Shown here one piece after another: positions 1-9,128 of a DNA stretch of 64,000 nucleotides. Source of the DNA: Pirellulaceae bacterium (GTDB lineage Bacteria > Planctomycetota > Planctomycetia > Pirellulales > Pirellulaceae); NCBI GenBank assembly GCA_019636385.1, contig JAHBXT010000001.1, forward strand, positions 868,001 through 932,000, written 5' to 3'. Position numbers and translations under genes: made by a program. Position 1 is the stretch's first letter. Every line of letters starts with the position of its first letter. The notes below the pieces were generated by a model. It ran no database searches. It was not told the DNA's origin and saw nothing but the letters and a program-made list of their open reading frames with translations.

Positions 1-1693
1 GGCGATCCCCCTTGGTGACGCGCAACACTTCGTCGATCGTTGTGTCACCTAAAATGGCCTTGTCCCACGCATCCATACGCAAGGTACGCATTCCCGATTT
101 GAGTGCGCACTGCTTGATTTCCCAAGTGCTGACGCGCTCGTGCGCCAACTCGCGAATTTCTTCGTTGGTAATCAACAATTCGTAAATTCCCATCCGACCA
201 ACATAGCCCACGTTGCGACAGGCGCGACAACCCACGCTACGATACAACGGCTTGCCATCCAGCAATTCCCACGGAAAATCGTTAGGCAAATCAACATGCT
301 GCGGCGTGTAGGCTTGTTTGCAGTTGTTACACAAGCGTCGCAACAGACGCTGCGCCATGATGGCTTCCACCGTACTCGAAACCAGAAAGGGCTCGATGCC
401 CATATCGACAATACGCGTGAACGCGCCAGCGGCATCGTTGGTGTGCAGAGTGCTAAACACCAAGTGCCCCGTCAGTGAAGCTTGTATCGCATTCTCGGCA
501 GTTTCCTGATCGCGAATTTCTCCGATCAACACCACATCGGGATCATGACGCAAAATGCTGCGCAGTGAGGCGGCGAAAGTCAAACCAATCTTAGCGTGCA
601 CCTGAATCTGATTGATGCCGTCCAGTTGATACTCGACCGGATCTTCAGTGGTGATGATCTTGGTTTCGGGGCTGCGAATTTCGAGCAAGGAACTGTACAG
701 CGTGGTTGTCTTTCCAGAACCCGTGGGACCAGTCACCAAAATAATGCCGTGTGGCAATCGAATCAGTTGGCGGTACAAGCTATAGGAATGTGCATCCATG
801 CCCAACCCTTGCAGGTCGAACTTCATCGCCCCCTTGTCCAGAATACGCAGCACCAGGCTTTCGCCATGAATCATAGGAATGACGGACACGCGTATGTCAA
901 TTTCGCGCCCGTGAACCTTCAACTTAATACGGCCGTCCTGTGGCAAGCGTTTTTCGGCGATGTTCAACCGCGACATGATCTTCAAGCGGCTGATGATGGC
1001 CGATTGAAAGCGACTGATCTCTGGCGGAACTGGTTGATCATGCAGGATGCCGTCAATGCGATAGCGAATAACCAAACCGGCAGATTGCGACTCGATGTGC
1101 ACGTCGCTGGAGCGCGAGTCGATGGCTTCGATCAAGATTTCGTTGACTAAGCGAACGACCGAGGCCTCCTGGGCCATCTCGCTTAATTCACTACCATCAG
1201 TTTCAATGCTATCCAGCAGTTCGATATCGCCTTGCTCTTCGCGCGCGGCCATCAAGCCTTCAACGGTCTCCGAACCGACGCCCAGATGCTTCTTGGTCAG
1301 CTTGGCGATCTCCGCCTTCTCGGCCACCACCGGGATGATCGTCAGTCCCGTCGCGGCGCTAGCTTCGTCCAAAGCATAGACGTCCAGCGGATTGGCGGTT
1401 GCCAAAGTCAGCGACCCGTTATGGCGCTCCAGAGGAAACAGAGCATGACGATAGATTAGCTTTTGAGGAAAGCTTTTAATCAGCTCTAAATCGACTTCCA
1501 CGTTGCGGAGATCGACGAACTGCATGCCCAGTGCGCCGCCAAGCGCGCGCAGCGCCGCCTCTTCGGCGACCCAGCCTTGCTCGACCGCCGCTTCCAACAA
1601 CACGATGCCGCTGCGCTGTTCGGCGCGCAGCCGATCAACCTGTTCGGCTTGCAGCAAGCCCTGTTGTACTAAAATGTCACCCGTTTCCAGCAT
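1..1693 (-). CDS. gspE: GspE/PilB-family secretion ATPase, 3' end beyond the window
   Basis: This is the hexameric cytoplasmic ATPase that powers pseudopilus or pilus assembly in type II secretion or type IV pili. From the ATG at 1693, 564 codons are visible and the frame is still open at the left edge, so the C-terminus is missing. The N-terminal part resembles the MshEN/GspE N domain. The Walker A motif GPTGSGKTT starts at residue 322. The Walker B region, with DPDVVLIGEIRD, lies near residue 380. A GspE-type zinc motif has cysteines at 455, 458, 489 and 492. The gene starts 45 bp after the secretin N-domain gene stops on the same strand, so the two probably form one operon. The sequence does not decide between gspE and pilB. 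Confidence 0.9.
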   Translation of the reverse strand, partial: MLETGDILVQQGLLQAEQVDRLRAEQRSGIVLLEAAVEQGWVAEEAALRALGGALGMQFVDLRNVEVDLELIKSFPQKLIYRHALFPLERHNGSLTLATANPLDVYALDEASAATGLTIIPVVAEKAEIAKLTKKHLGVGSETVEGLMAAREEQGDIELLDSIETDGSELSEMAQEASVVRLVNEILIEAIDSRSSDVHIESQSAGLVIRYRIDGILHDQPVPPEISRFQSAIISRLKIMSRLNIAEKRLPQDGRIKLKVHGREIDIRVSVIPMIHGESLVLRILDKGAMKFDLQGLGMDAHSYSLYRQLIRLPHGIILVTGPTGSGKTTTLYSSLLEIRSPETKIITTEDPVEYQLDGINQIQVHAKIGLTFAASLRSILRHDPDVVLIGEIRDQETAENAIQASLTGHLVFSTLHTNDAAGAFTRIVDMGIEPFLVSSTVEAIMAQRLLRRLCNNCKQAYTPQHVDLPNDFPWELLDGKPLYRSVGCRACRNVGYVGRMGIYELLITNEEIRELAHERVSTWEIKQCALKSGMRTLRMDAWDKAILGDTTIDEVLRVTKGDR

Positions 1694-1737
1694 TGTTCGC
1701 CTGTCGCCTCTCAGCGCCTGGTAGTTTGACTAGCCAA

Positions 1738-4700
1738 TTAATTCCCGCCGCGCCGATTTCCACCCGTTCCACTGGAGGTGCCACGGTTGGTACCACGATT
1801 GGTACCACCGCCGCCCGCTCCAGTACGACCACTACCCAGGTTGCCTCCGCCGCCGCCACCTCGCAACATCTGCATAAAGAATTCGGCCCGTCGCCGCGCC
1901 GCGTCGGGATCAAATTGCCCTGCTGAACCGCTAGTCGAACCGGATGGCCGCGATGCCGATGAGGAAGAACCCGACGGACCGCCGGAAACCGTCGTCTGAG
2001 CACGTGACCCTAAGACTCGCTGCAAACTGTTGGTAAGCGCATCTGAAGACAGTGGCCCCATCTCGACTACGGCTACTTCTTCCTTTTCGCTTTCGCCAGC
2101 CTCGTCTAACATGCTCACCAGCTTGCGAACCTCTTCAATTTGATACGGTTGACCGATCACCACTAAAGTGTTGGTATGCGTGTCGGCACCAATTGAGATT
2201 TTGGGTTCTGACAACTCCACTTTGGCGGGTTCGGCTGGACGACGTTGAGCCCCACCACCACCAAATGCAGACCGCATGGCAGACAGAAACTCCAAAGGGT
2301 TGCCAGACCCACCACCACCTCCTCCACCGCCACCGGTGCGATTGGCGCTGGACGCCACGCCGGCGATTCGTTCGCCGAACACCGATTTTACGGTTTCCAG
2401 TACAGCCGCCACATCCTGCGTCAGCACTGGAATGAGTGACGTTACTCCCTGAGTTTCTACTGAAAACGGGCTTTCAACCTGGTCGATAACTCGCAAGAGC
2501 TGTTCAATCAAGCGCATGTCTGCTGGATGAGCCTTAATAAACAAAGCGTTTAGTCGCGGATCGGCCACTATGGAATAGCTGCTGCTGGCCATGCCTACGT
2601 TGCCAGGGGTAAGAGCAGACGAACCGCCACCACCGGAGCCGCCACCCAGCAGTGAACCCAACATACCTCCACCGACGCCCCCCAATAAACCCGAAGCCAT
2701 ATTACCCAACAACCCGCCGCCTGAACCGCCGCCACCTTCCGCTGAAGCCGAGGCTGCTGCGCCGCTAAGAATTTCTGTCAATAGTTGCTTGGCCGCGGCG
2801 GCTTTGATGTTTTGCAAGTAGACAACTTCGGGATCCATTCCGCTGAGATTGTTCTGCTCCATCATCATGCGCAGCAAATTATCAAAGCGTTCCAAGGCTT
2901 CGGCGTCTTCGGACGAGACGATCAAACCGCCAGGGCCTTCTTGAACAACAATCGGTGCTCCGGAACTTCTGAGGTCTGGTTCGTTCGACAGATCTTCTGC
3001 GGCCGTTTGCTCAGACACGTCACTTGCGGACTGCTCGTCAAATGGCTGCGAGTACTCAGACCGCTGCGATCCTTCAGCATCCTGTGCCATCACCAGGACA
3101 CCACCGGGAATGCTCTTGGCAGCAGCTTCGCTATCAGCAGCCGGTTGGTTTGACGCAGGTGCTGTCGAGGACGGCTTGCTCGTCGAACGACCTGGAGGTG
3201 ATGGTGTAGTGGTCGCCTGCGGAACATTCTTTTGTTGAGGAGCAAAAGAACGTGCCTTCAAGCCCGTGTCGCCATTGGACTGCGCGTCGCTGACCAACGG
3301 ATTTCGGTTACCGCTCATCTGCTGCCAAATCATGGCGGCCTGTCGCAAAGCATCCGCCGATCCACTGCCAGACATTGGTACCATCCGCAAATGATCGCCC
3401 CACAGATTCTTGGTCGATTTGGCGGTGCCTTCCAGCTTCGAGATCAAGTCTTCGATCTGTTGCACTTGCGTCGCCGAGCCCTTGACCCACAACTGCCGCG
3501 CGACTGAGTCACCGTCGATGACCGGTTGACCCGAAGACGGCTCTGCCTTGTCCGACAATCCGAAAAACTTCTTTACGGCGGCGATCGCCATCTGAGTGTC
3601 CAGGTTTTGCAGGCTGATCACCTTGAAATCGGAAACCTCGCCGGCCAGCGAGTCCAATGTTTCTTTGATGAGTTGATGATCAGCTTTGCGTCCCATCAGC
3701 ACCAATTGCTTGGCTGTTTCATCTGTGGCCAATTTTACGTCAGGCGAACCAGCCAAAAGTTGAGAAGCAACTTGATAAGCCAGTTGCAGGTCAATACCAC
3801 GAACCAAATGACGACCGACATAGGGCGTTTCGTATTGAATGGGTTTATCAGAATCGGCTGGCGGTCTGTCCATCTGCTGCGCTAGCTCTCGCAACAATTC
3901 AACTTTGTCGGCATCTCCACGCGCGTACAACGTTGTGCCAAATGTATTGGTCGAAATGCGAATGCTATCGCTGACGTTGCTGCCGGAATCCAAGTCCAAT
4001 AGCGGTCGCGCGACCGCCAAAATCTCCTCAGCCGTGATGCTCTTGAGCTGCATCGTTTGCACGGCGGTACCACGCGCCGAAGTCGGGTCCTCCGCACGGC
4101 GAATGAATTCGGCCACGTTGCGGACGTTGCCGGCCATATCGGTAACTAACAACTGCCCAGACGAGATGAGGCTGACGGCTGTGCCTTGAACGCTAAGAAG
4201 ACTCTTCACCTCTTCGACCACCTGATCTGGGTCTAGCCGCTTGAGCGTGAACAGCACCCGCACCGGTTCGTAACGACCGCGAGTGGCCAGCTCCCCTTCG
4301 GTAATTGTATCGGTCAATTCCTTGAGTAACTCGCCGCGCATGGCTTGATCTTGCTCGAAGTTCACGCAACGCAACATGCGACCTTGGCGAAACAACGAAT
4401 AACCGCTGTCCAACAAGTAAGCGTTCATCACGTCCAGCGTTTCGGAGACCGAGTACTTGCGGCTACGGTCGCGATAGGTAAATGTACCCGGAGGAGTCAC
4501 TTCGGAATGCACCGAAAGGTCGGCTTGTTCAGCCAGCCAACGAATCACATCGCCCCACGGCTGACGCTGAAAATTCAGTTCTAAATCAACCTGTTCGATG
4601 GGCAGCAAAGCGGCATCGACCGGCGCGGCAGGCACTGTTGAAACAATCGCAGTACTATTGTCGCTCGCCGCATTGGACGGAGTAGACTCCAACTCCCGCT

Positions 4701-5340
4701 GCGGCGGCAACGGAGATTCCGATGGAGCTTGATTGCTCAACCCAGCGTGCCACTGCCAAGCAACCCACTGGCTGTCGGACAGTTCACTGCGAATGGCTCG
4801 CTCGGCTTGAGGCTTGACCTGTTCAAGGCGATTGACGCGCCGCGCATCCCGCAACTGCTCTCGCCACTGAGCAACGATCGACCGCTGCGACTCATCCAAG
4901 TTGAGGGTGGTAGCAAGCTCGTCTTCGGCCAAAGAGACCAATCCCTGCCATTGCATCTTGAGCTTCTTTAATTGACCGCGTTGCTGGTCATCCAACACAT
5001 CAGCGGCCATTTTCTCTGATTCTGCTGCAAACGCGGACAGCAACTCCGAGTGCTGGCTCTTGGGTGCTTCCTTCAGCTGAGCCGCCAAGCTGACTGCTGC
5101 ACTAGTACGCCGATTGGTTAATTTCTTGAGTTCTGTCAGTTGCTCTTCCGTAATCTGAAGCTTTTGAGCGACATCCGACTGCGGGTTGGTCAGCTCGCTC
5201 AAAATGCCCAAATACTCGCTGGCCAGCGCGGAACCCGAACAGACTATCATCCATAGGCAGATCAGCCCCCGGACAGCCACCGCTGGTTTTGGCTCACCAC
5301 AAAATATTCTTAACTTCGAGGGATCAGGAGTCATATGCAT
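1738..5340 (-). CDS. secretin N-domain (NolW-like) repeat protein, exported, no beta-barrel domain seen
   Basis: The protein has 1200 residues and begins with a signal peptide (hydrophobic stretch about residues 20-40). A helical segment follows (about 45-200), then an STN/N0-like domain (about 250-335). At least six secretin N-type modules follow, several ending in the typical strand that reads like 'LLVTD' or 'LVVIG' before a short helix. Pro/Ser-rich and poly-Gly linkers separate the later modules. The C-terminus is a Gly/Arg/Asn-rich tail. A classical GspD continues into a conserved secretin barrel of about 200 residues, and I cannot find one here, so this may be a periplasmic ring or scaffold rather than a pore. 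The neighbouring GspE-like ATPase supports a role in secretion or pilus assembly. An alternative ATG lies two codons downstream. Confidence 0.82.
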   Translation of the reverse strand: MHMTPDPSKLRIFCGEPKPAVAVRGLICLWMIVCSGSALASEYLGILSELTNPQSDVAQKLQITEEQLTELKKLTNRRTSAAVSLAAQLKEAPKSQHSELLSAFAAESEKMAADVLDDQQRGQLKKLKMQWQGLVSLAEDELATTLNLDESQRSIVAQWREQLRDARRVNRLEQVKPQAERAIRSELSDSQWVAWQWHAGLSNQAPSESPLPPQRELESTPSNAASDNSTAIVSTVPAAPVDAALLPIEQVDLELNFQRQPWGDVIRWLAEQADLSVHSEVTPPGTFTYRDRSRKYSVSETLDVMNAYLLDSGYSLFRQGRMLRCVNFEQDQAMRGELLKELTDTITEGELATRGRYEPVRVLFTLKRLDPDQVVEEVKSLLSVQGTAVSLISSGQLLVTDMAGNVRNVAEFIRRAEDPTSARGTAVQTMQLKSITAEEILAVARPLLDLDSGSNVSDSIRISTNTFGTTLYARGDADKVELLRELAQQMDRPPADSDKPIQYETPYVGRHLVRGIDLQLAYQVASQLLAGSPDVKLATDETAKQLVLMGRKADHQLIKETLDSLAGEVSDFKVISLQNLDTQMAIAAVKKFFGLSDKAEPSSGQPVIDGDSVARQLWVKGSATQVQQIEDLISKLEGTAKSTKNLWGDHLRMVPMSGSGSADALRQAAMIWQQMSGNRNPLVSDAQSNGDTGLKARSFAPQQKNVPQATTTPSPPGRSTSKPSSTAPASNQPAADSEAAAKSIPGGVLVMAQDAEGSQRSEYSQPFDEQSASDVSEQTAAEDLSNEPDLRSSGAPIVVQEGPGGLIVSSEDAEALERFDNLLRMMMEQNNLSGMDPEVVYLQNIKAAAAKQLLTEILSGAAASASAEGGGGSGGGLLGNMASGLLGGVGGGMLGSLLGGGSGGGGSSALTPGNVGMASSSYSIVADPRLNALFIKAHPADMRLIEQLLRVIDQVESPFSVETQGVTSLIPVLTQDVAAVLETVKSVFGERIAGVASSANRTGGGGGGGGGSGNPLEFLSAMRSAFGGGGAQRRPAEPAKVELSEPKISIGADTHTNTLVVIGQPYQIEEVRKLVSMLDEAGESEKEEVAVVEMGPLSSDALTNSLQRVLGSRAQTTVSGGPSGSSSSASRPSGSTSGSAGQFDPDAARRRAEFFMQMLRGGGGGGNLGSGRTGAGGGGTNRGTNRGTSSGTGGNRRGGN

Positions 5341-5447
5341 CGGCTCTACATCTACTTTTTACTGGTCACCATTGACGTTTGTGCTGCACTAGCCAATTTT
5401 CAATGGAGTATGCTAGTTGGCTCGAAACCAAATCAAGGTGAGAACCC
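5341..5447. promoter_or_regulatory. divergent intergenic region
   Basis: This 107-bp gap separates the starts of the minus-strand secretin-like gene and the plus-strand ATP-grasp gene, so it must hold promoters for both directions. No clear -35/-10 pair can be assigned. An AAGGTGAG ribosome-binding site precedes the ATG at 5448 by a few bases and fixes that start. Confidence 0.4.
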
Positions 5448-6845
5448 ATGAGCTTCCACAAAGTTCCGATTTACACGAAAAATCCAGCTCTTTCGGGGGA
5501 GGTAAAGTACGCAGTTGCGGTTGGAGTATCCGCTCGCGCATTAGCCTGGGCGCTTCGCGAGGCTTCTTACAGAGTAATTGGCGTAGACCTCTTCGGCGAC
5601 GAAGACACCTGCGAAATCGCCAGTCAGACCCACATCTTACCAAGCTGGGGGACATCCGAAGCGGAATTGGTGATACGACCGGAACAGTGGCTGCCTCCTG
5701 ACAATTGCTCGATAGCGCCGGTCTTCCTGGGGGGTGGCTGCGAGAATTGGCCGGCGCTGGTCGATCTGCTGGATCGAACTCCCGGACTTCAGCTTCTTGG
5801 ACCAAACTCTAACCACATGGCGGCCCTGCGATCGACCGACCTGTGGGCACAGGCCGCGCGCCACAGCGGACTTATGTTTCCACAAACTCTCGGATATCAA
5901 ACTCCAATTTCCCCCCCCCCCAACGATCGACTTGCTCAAGACTCAACAACGCAAGCTTGTCCCCGATGGCTGCGCAAGTCGCTGCGTAGCGCGTCCGGCT
6001 GGTCGGTAAGTGCTGTGTCCCCGCCAGTCTTTGCCAGTGCTGTGTCCCCGGAAGATGCTCCCCGAAGTTATGCTGTGTCCCCAAGCGTGGCTGATGCGGC
6101 ACACTGGGTTGTGCAACAGGAAATACCGGGGCGTTCGCTGGGGGCAACCTGCATCGTTACGTGGCCTGAACAGTCCGCCACGTATGACGAGACGTCCGGC
6201 ATCAGCACCAAGACTGGACCACCACGTGCAGAATTGCTAGGCATCACCGAAGCTTGGCAGGCTGCCGACTGGCCAGCGCCCAGCGAGTTCGCCTACCGAG
6301 GTTCTTGGGGGCCCATCGAACTTGACACCGACCAGCGCCAGCAATTGATCCAAGCCGCCGTGTACCTGGCTTTGCAGACCGGAACATGTGGCTGGTTGCA
6401 GATGGATTTGATCCAAGACTTCGCCGGCAAGCTGTGGCTGTTGGAAGTCAATCCGCGCTGGTCAGCGGGCATGGAAATTCTACTGCGCTCGGGCGTTGCC
6501 AACTCAGCCGCCCTCCACGCTCATGCCTGTGGAGTGCTGATTTCCGCTGAAGCACCGGACCACACTACTTTGAAACATCATCCGGTCACCGCCAAGGCCA
6601 TTGTCTATTTGGAGCGCGATACGGTACTGACCGCTCAACTACATCAGCAGTTCAAGCAACTGCCACGAGCCTACTTCGCCGACATTCCGTCGGACCGCCT
6701 CATTGGAACGCTCCTTGAAAAAGGGGGGCCGCTGTTGACTATCCTGGCAACAGCTCCTGCAATCGGCAGTCCAGTCCAACAACGACACGATTTGTTAAGT
6801 CAACTGCGCGAACGTCTGGTCACAGTCCGCGAGCTGCTGGCTTGA
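5448..6845 (+). CDS. ATP-grasp domain protein
   Basis: The 465-residue protein has an N-terminal nucleotide-binding-like fold (about 20-130). An ATP-grasp core follows, with a Lys-containing strand near residue 180, a 'QEIPGRSLGAT' strand near 222, and the metal-binding LLEVNPRWSAG motif (E-x-N-P-R) near residue 338. ATP-grasp enzymes couple a carboxylate to an amine or thiol through an acyl-phosphate. The overall form resembles COG2232-type predicted carboligases, one group of which accompanies tetrahydromethanopterin-dependent C1 genes in planctomycetes. That link is from memory and no such genes are in this window. The loop before the second ATP-binding strand carries three copies of a 12-bp repeat and lies downstream of an 11-C run. 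The gene converges with the NYN-domain gene. Confidence 0.75.
   Translation: MSFHKVPIYTKNPALSGEVKYAVAVGVSARALAWALREASYRVIGVDLFGDEDTCEIASQTHILPSWGTSEAELVIRPEQWLPPDNCSIAPVFLGGGCENWPALVDLLDRTPGLQLLGPNSNHMAALRSTDLWAQAARHSGLMFPQTLGYQTPISPPPNDRLAQDSTTQACPRWLRKSLRSASGWSVSAVSPPVFASAVSPEDAPRSYAVSPSVADAAHWVVQQEIPGRSLGATCIVTWPEQSATYDETSGISTKTGPPRAELLGITEAWQAADWPAPSEFAYRGSWGPIELDTDQRQQLIQAAVYLALQTGTCGWLQMDLIQDFAGKLWLLEVNPRWSAGMEILLRSGVANSAALHAHACGVLISAEAPDHTTLKHHPVTAKAIVYLERDTVLTAQLHQQFKQLPRAYFADIPSDRLIGTLLEKGGPLLTILATAPAIGSPVQQRHDLLSQLRERLVTVRELLA
5911..5921 (+). repeat. homopolymer tract of eleven C inside the ATP-grasp gene
   Basis: Eleven consecutive C residues lie in the coding sequence, encoding part of a Pro-rich stretch. 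Such tracts can slip during replication and switch a gene off, or can reflect an assembly error. The reading frame is open on both sides at the length given here. Confidence 0.9.
6011..6082 (+). repeat. three copies of a 12-bp motif within the ATP-grasp gene
   Basis: The motif TGCTGTGTCCCC occurs at 6011-6022, 6038-6049 and 6071-6082. All copies are in frame and encode repeated Ala-Val-Ser-Pro. The spacings of 27 and 33 bp are multiples of three. The translated stretch lies in what should be a loop of the ATP-grasp fold. From memory, similar CTGTGTCCCC units occur as REP-like repeats in planctomycete genomes, so this may be an inserted repeat that kept the frame. Confidence 0.75.
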
Positions 6846-6870
6846 CAACACACGCAACACGTACGCGACC

Positions 6871-7377
6871 CTATGACTGCCCGAACTCGCGCAGCCAATA
6901 GGCAACTTGATCTGGACTGAGCGGTTGTTCGATGGGCTGCGAATTGCCGCGCGAACTTGAATCGTGGGGCCGTGTTTTACGCTCAAGCAGGTCCAAGAAT
7001 TGATCAACTGTGACAATCTTTGCACGCCGAGCCCGTGCACAGCGAGCGATGCGATGATCGCTAGAGACGACCTGTAGCGATTTCGGTGCCGTGTGGCTAC
7101 GAATCAACTCTTCCAACAAATCGTCGGCCTCGGGATGCTCATTGGCAAATAACACTCGCACTCCATGCTCCGACACAAAGTCGCGCAATACTTCATTGCC
7201 GCGTGAAGCATCAAAAACGATCGTCGTGTGCGATAGCAGGTCTTGCGGCAGTTGTTCATGCAGTCCGGCCAATAATCTCTGCCGCGCCTTGTGCAACCAG
7301 CCTGGGCCACGCTGGCGCCCCAGAAATTGACTCTGAAAGAGCAGATTATAACCGTCTATCAATAATCGCACGACCAT
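6871..7377 (-). CDS. NYN-domain (YacP/Rae1-like) RNA endonuclease
   Basis: The protein has 168 residues. It opens with VRLLIDGYNLL, the first acidic strand of the NYN/PIN-like fold. Further conserved acidic positions are in VFDAS, 'HPEADDLLEELI' and VVSSDHRI. This matches NYN_YacP proteins, a family that includes the ribosome-associated mRNA endonuclease Rae1 of Bacillus. Rae1 cuts mRNA in the ribosomal A site, but whether this protein does the same is inference. The ATG at 7377 gives a family-sized protein. It lies downstream of the glycosyltransferase gene on the same strand, with a 166-bp gap, and converges with the ATP-grasp gene. Confidence 0.85.
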   Translation of the reverse strand: MVVRLLIDGYNLLFQSQFLGRQRGPGWLHKARQRLLAGLHEQLPQDLLSHTTIVFDASRGNEVLRDFVSEHGVRVLFANEHPEADDLLEELIRSHTAPKSLQVVSSDHRIARCARARRAKIVTVDQFLDLLERKTRPHDSSSRGNSQPIEQPLSPDQVAYWLREFGQS

Positions 7378-7543
7378 CTGCTCTCAGCCCAGTGCTACTC
7401 TACCTTCCCGATCCAGACGGTTCAGCAGGTCTTCTCGTGGCTACCTTCGCCAGACAAAGACTGGGCGAACCACGTTTCCGCCGGCTGGTGTTGGCAGTTG
7501 CAGGCAACTTCGTATTGAAAGATCGCCTTAGCGACGAGACCAC

Positions 7544-9025
7544 CTACGCCGCTCTGGCCAGTATGGTCGCCGGTTGAGAAATGTCCAGGCAATGCCAACC
7601 CGCTGTGATCCAGTCATCCTGTTCCTGCCCAGGGGCTGCAGCAACCTCGCTAGGGACAACGATCCGCTTGTGTGGATTGATGTTCAGCCACGCTGACCAC
7701 CAACCCAGGGAACTGCGCGCCACGACTTGATGGTCGCACGCGGCCATCAATCGCAAATCGTCATGCGCCGCCCAGCGCGCGTTGGATTGAACATATACGG
7801 TACCGGCACCGGCAACAATATTTTGTTGAGCCCATCGAAGGTCGTTGCAGAACACAACGGCTCGAAGGTAACTACCCGTCGTGCGACGAATGTAGTCGAT
7901 AGCCCGGTCATAATAACGCACCGGCAGGCCGGCATCGACTTGAATGGCCACGCTGGGCTGGCTGGTGATCTGCTTTAACAGTTTTTCGCAACGCCCCGTG
8001 GCTGGCTGTGCCCAGGTCAATTCCTGACGCAGTACCGCGGCTACGTCCGCAAAATATCGTTCACTGTGCCATGTCCCACGTACATGCCATTTGCCACGTC
8101 GTGGCAACGTATGTGTCGTAGCGATTTGAGCGTGGATATTGAAATGGCCTAGTCCATAGCGATGCTCGCCCAGGCAATCGAAGTATCGCGTGTCCAATTG
8201 CAAATCGCAACCATTGCGCTCCGCTGCAACTCGCCCCGCAGCATACTGAAACAACTGACTTCCCAAATCGCCGGAGATTTCTACTGTGACAGGCCGCCCG
8301 CTTGACTTCTCGCTCGAGTCCGATACCAAGTGCCGAATTGCCATTCCACCCGGCGGGTCTGCAACTTCGATGACACGCGGTACCCCTAGATCCCAACCTT
8401 GCGGGTAACAAAACCCCGCGTGGCAAAGCCGGTAAGGATGCAGCGTAATGTATCGGTTCAGATGCGACTCTTCGGCGGCGATAGCCGCCACGCCGTTTCG
8501 CCAATCCGCCTGCAAGTCCTCGCAGATGGTCTGGGCCATACCGAGAACCGTGGCGGTTGTTCCCCCGAACAGCAAGCTGGTCACATAGTAGTGTCCCGCG
8601 CCGATGGGCATGCCAGCCCGCGACTGGGCATTGCGCTCGTAAGGTAGTCGATCACATGGAATATTGACGTACTGAGGATGCTGCACAACTACGATTTGAT
8701 CCGGCTGCTGCGGCAACAACTCAGCACTTACGCTACGCTGAAATCTGCAATCGGCGGTGAAGCAATAAACGTAGTCGAAATCAGTCAGCTGGTTTTCCAG
8801 GTCCAACAATACTTCAAAGCCACTGGAAGCAGTGTTGGCCCTCAGTTCAATGGATTGGACCTGGCTGGCGCGGACCGAACACCTGCCAGTATCCAACGGT
8901 TGCTTGCCAACCACATAATAGCTGCGCTGACTGTCTGGCAGCAAATAGCGCTCGGCGGACTCGTAAAATCCTGACCAGTCGCATGGCTCACAGCTGGGAC
9001 GATAGCAAACGACGGCTACTTTCAT
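7544..9025 (-). CDS. two-domain glycosyltransferase: GT6 (ABO-like) fused to GT11 (alpha-1,2-fucosyltransferase-like)
   Basis: The 493-residue cytoplasmic protein has no signal peptide. Residues 1-225 follow GT6, the family of human blood-group A/B transferases. Matches include HPQYV near 116, LPYERNAQSRAGMP at 127-140, GHYYVTSLLFGGT at 144-156, and EESHLNRY at 185-192, where the family has DESHLNKY. The metal-motif position reads T-A-D (90-92) instead of D-x-D or bacterial N-x-N. Residues 248-460 follow GT11: GDLGSQLFQYAAGR at 252, CNDLRWA at 393 and RSSLGWWSAWLN at 437. The GT11 donor motif H-x-R-R-G-D-Y is absent near 360-368. I chose the ATG at 9025, which has a GAAAGGG upstream, over a TTG ten codons earlier. 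Together these activities would build an ABH-type glycan end, but the altered motifs leave activity open. Confidence 0.8.
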   Translation of the reverse strand: MKVAVVCYRPSCEPCDWSGFYESAERYLLPDSQRSYYVVGKQPLDTGRCSVRASQVQSIELRANTASSGFEVLLDLENQLTDFDYVYCFTADCRFQRSVSAELLPQQPDQIVVVQHPQYVNIPCDRLPYERNAQSRAGMPIGAGHYYVTSLLFGGTTATVLGMAQTICEDLQADWRNGVAAIAAEESHLNRYITLHPYRLCHAGFCYPQGWDLGVPRVIEVADPPGGMAIRHLVSDSSEKSSGRPVTVEISGDLGSQLFQYAAGRVAAERNGCDLQLDTRYFDCLGEHRYGLGHFNIHAQIATTHTLPRRGKWHVRGTWHSERYFADVAAVLRQELTWAQPATGRCEKLLKQITSQPSVAIQVDAGLPVRYYDRAIDYIRRTTGSYLRAVVFCNDLRWAQQNIVAGAGTVYVQSNARWAAHDDLRLMAACDHQVVARSSLGWWSAWLNINPHKRIVVPSEVAAAPGQEQDDWITAGWHCLDISQPATILARAA

Positions 9026-9128
9026 AAACCAGGCCCTTTCGGAAATGAATCCCAACCTGGCTTATAAGCATTTCCCGCCCGGCAAAGCAAGCTCATCTGA
9101 CCAACGCAGGCAGCAGAAGCGCCCCAGA

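Noticed and set aside
7378..7577. Plus-strand frame ending at 7577
   Set aside because: It is antisense to the NYN gene for most of its length and the remainder shows no motif.
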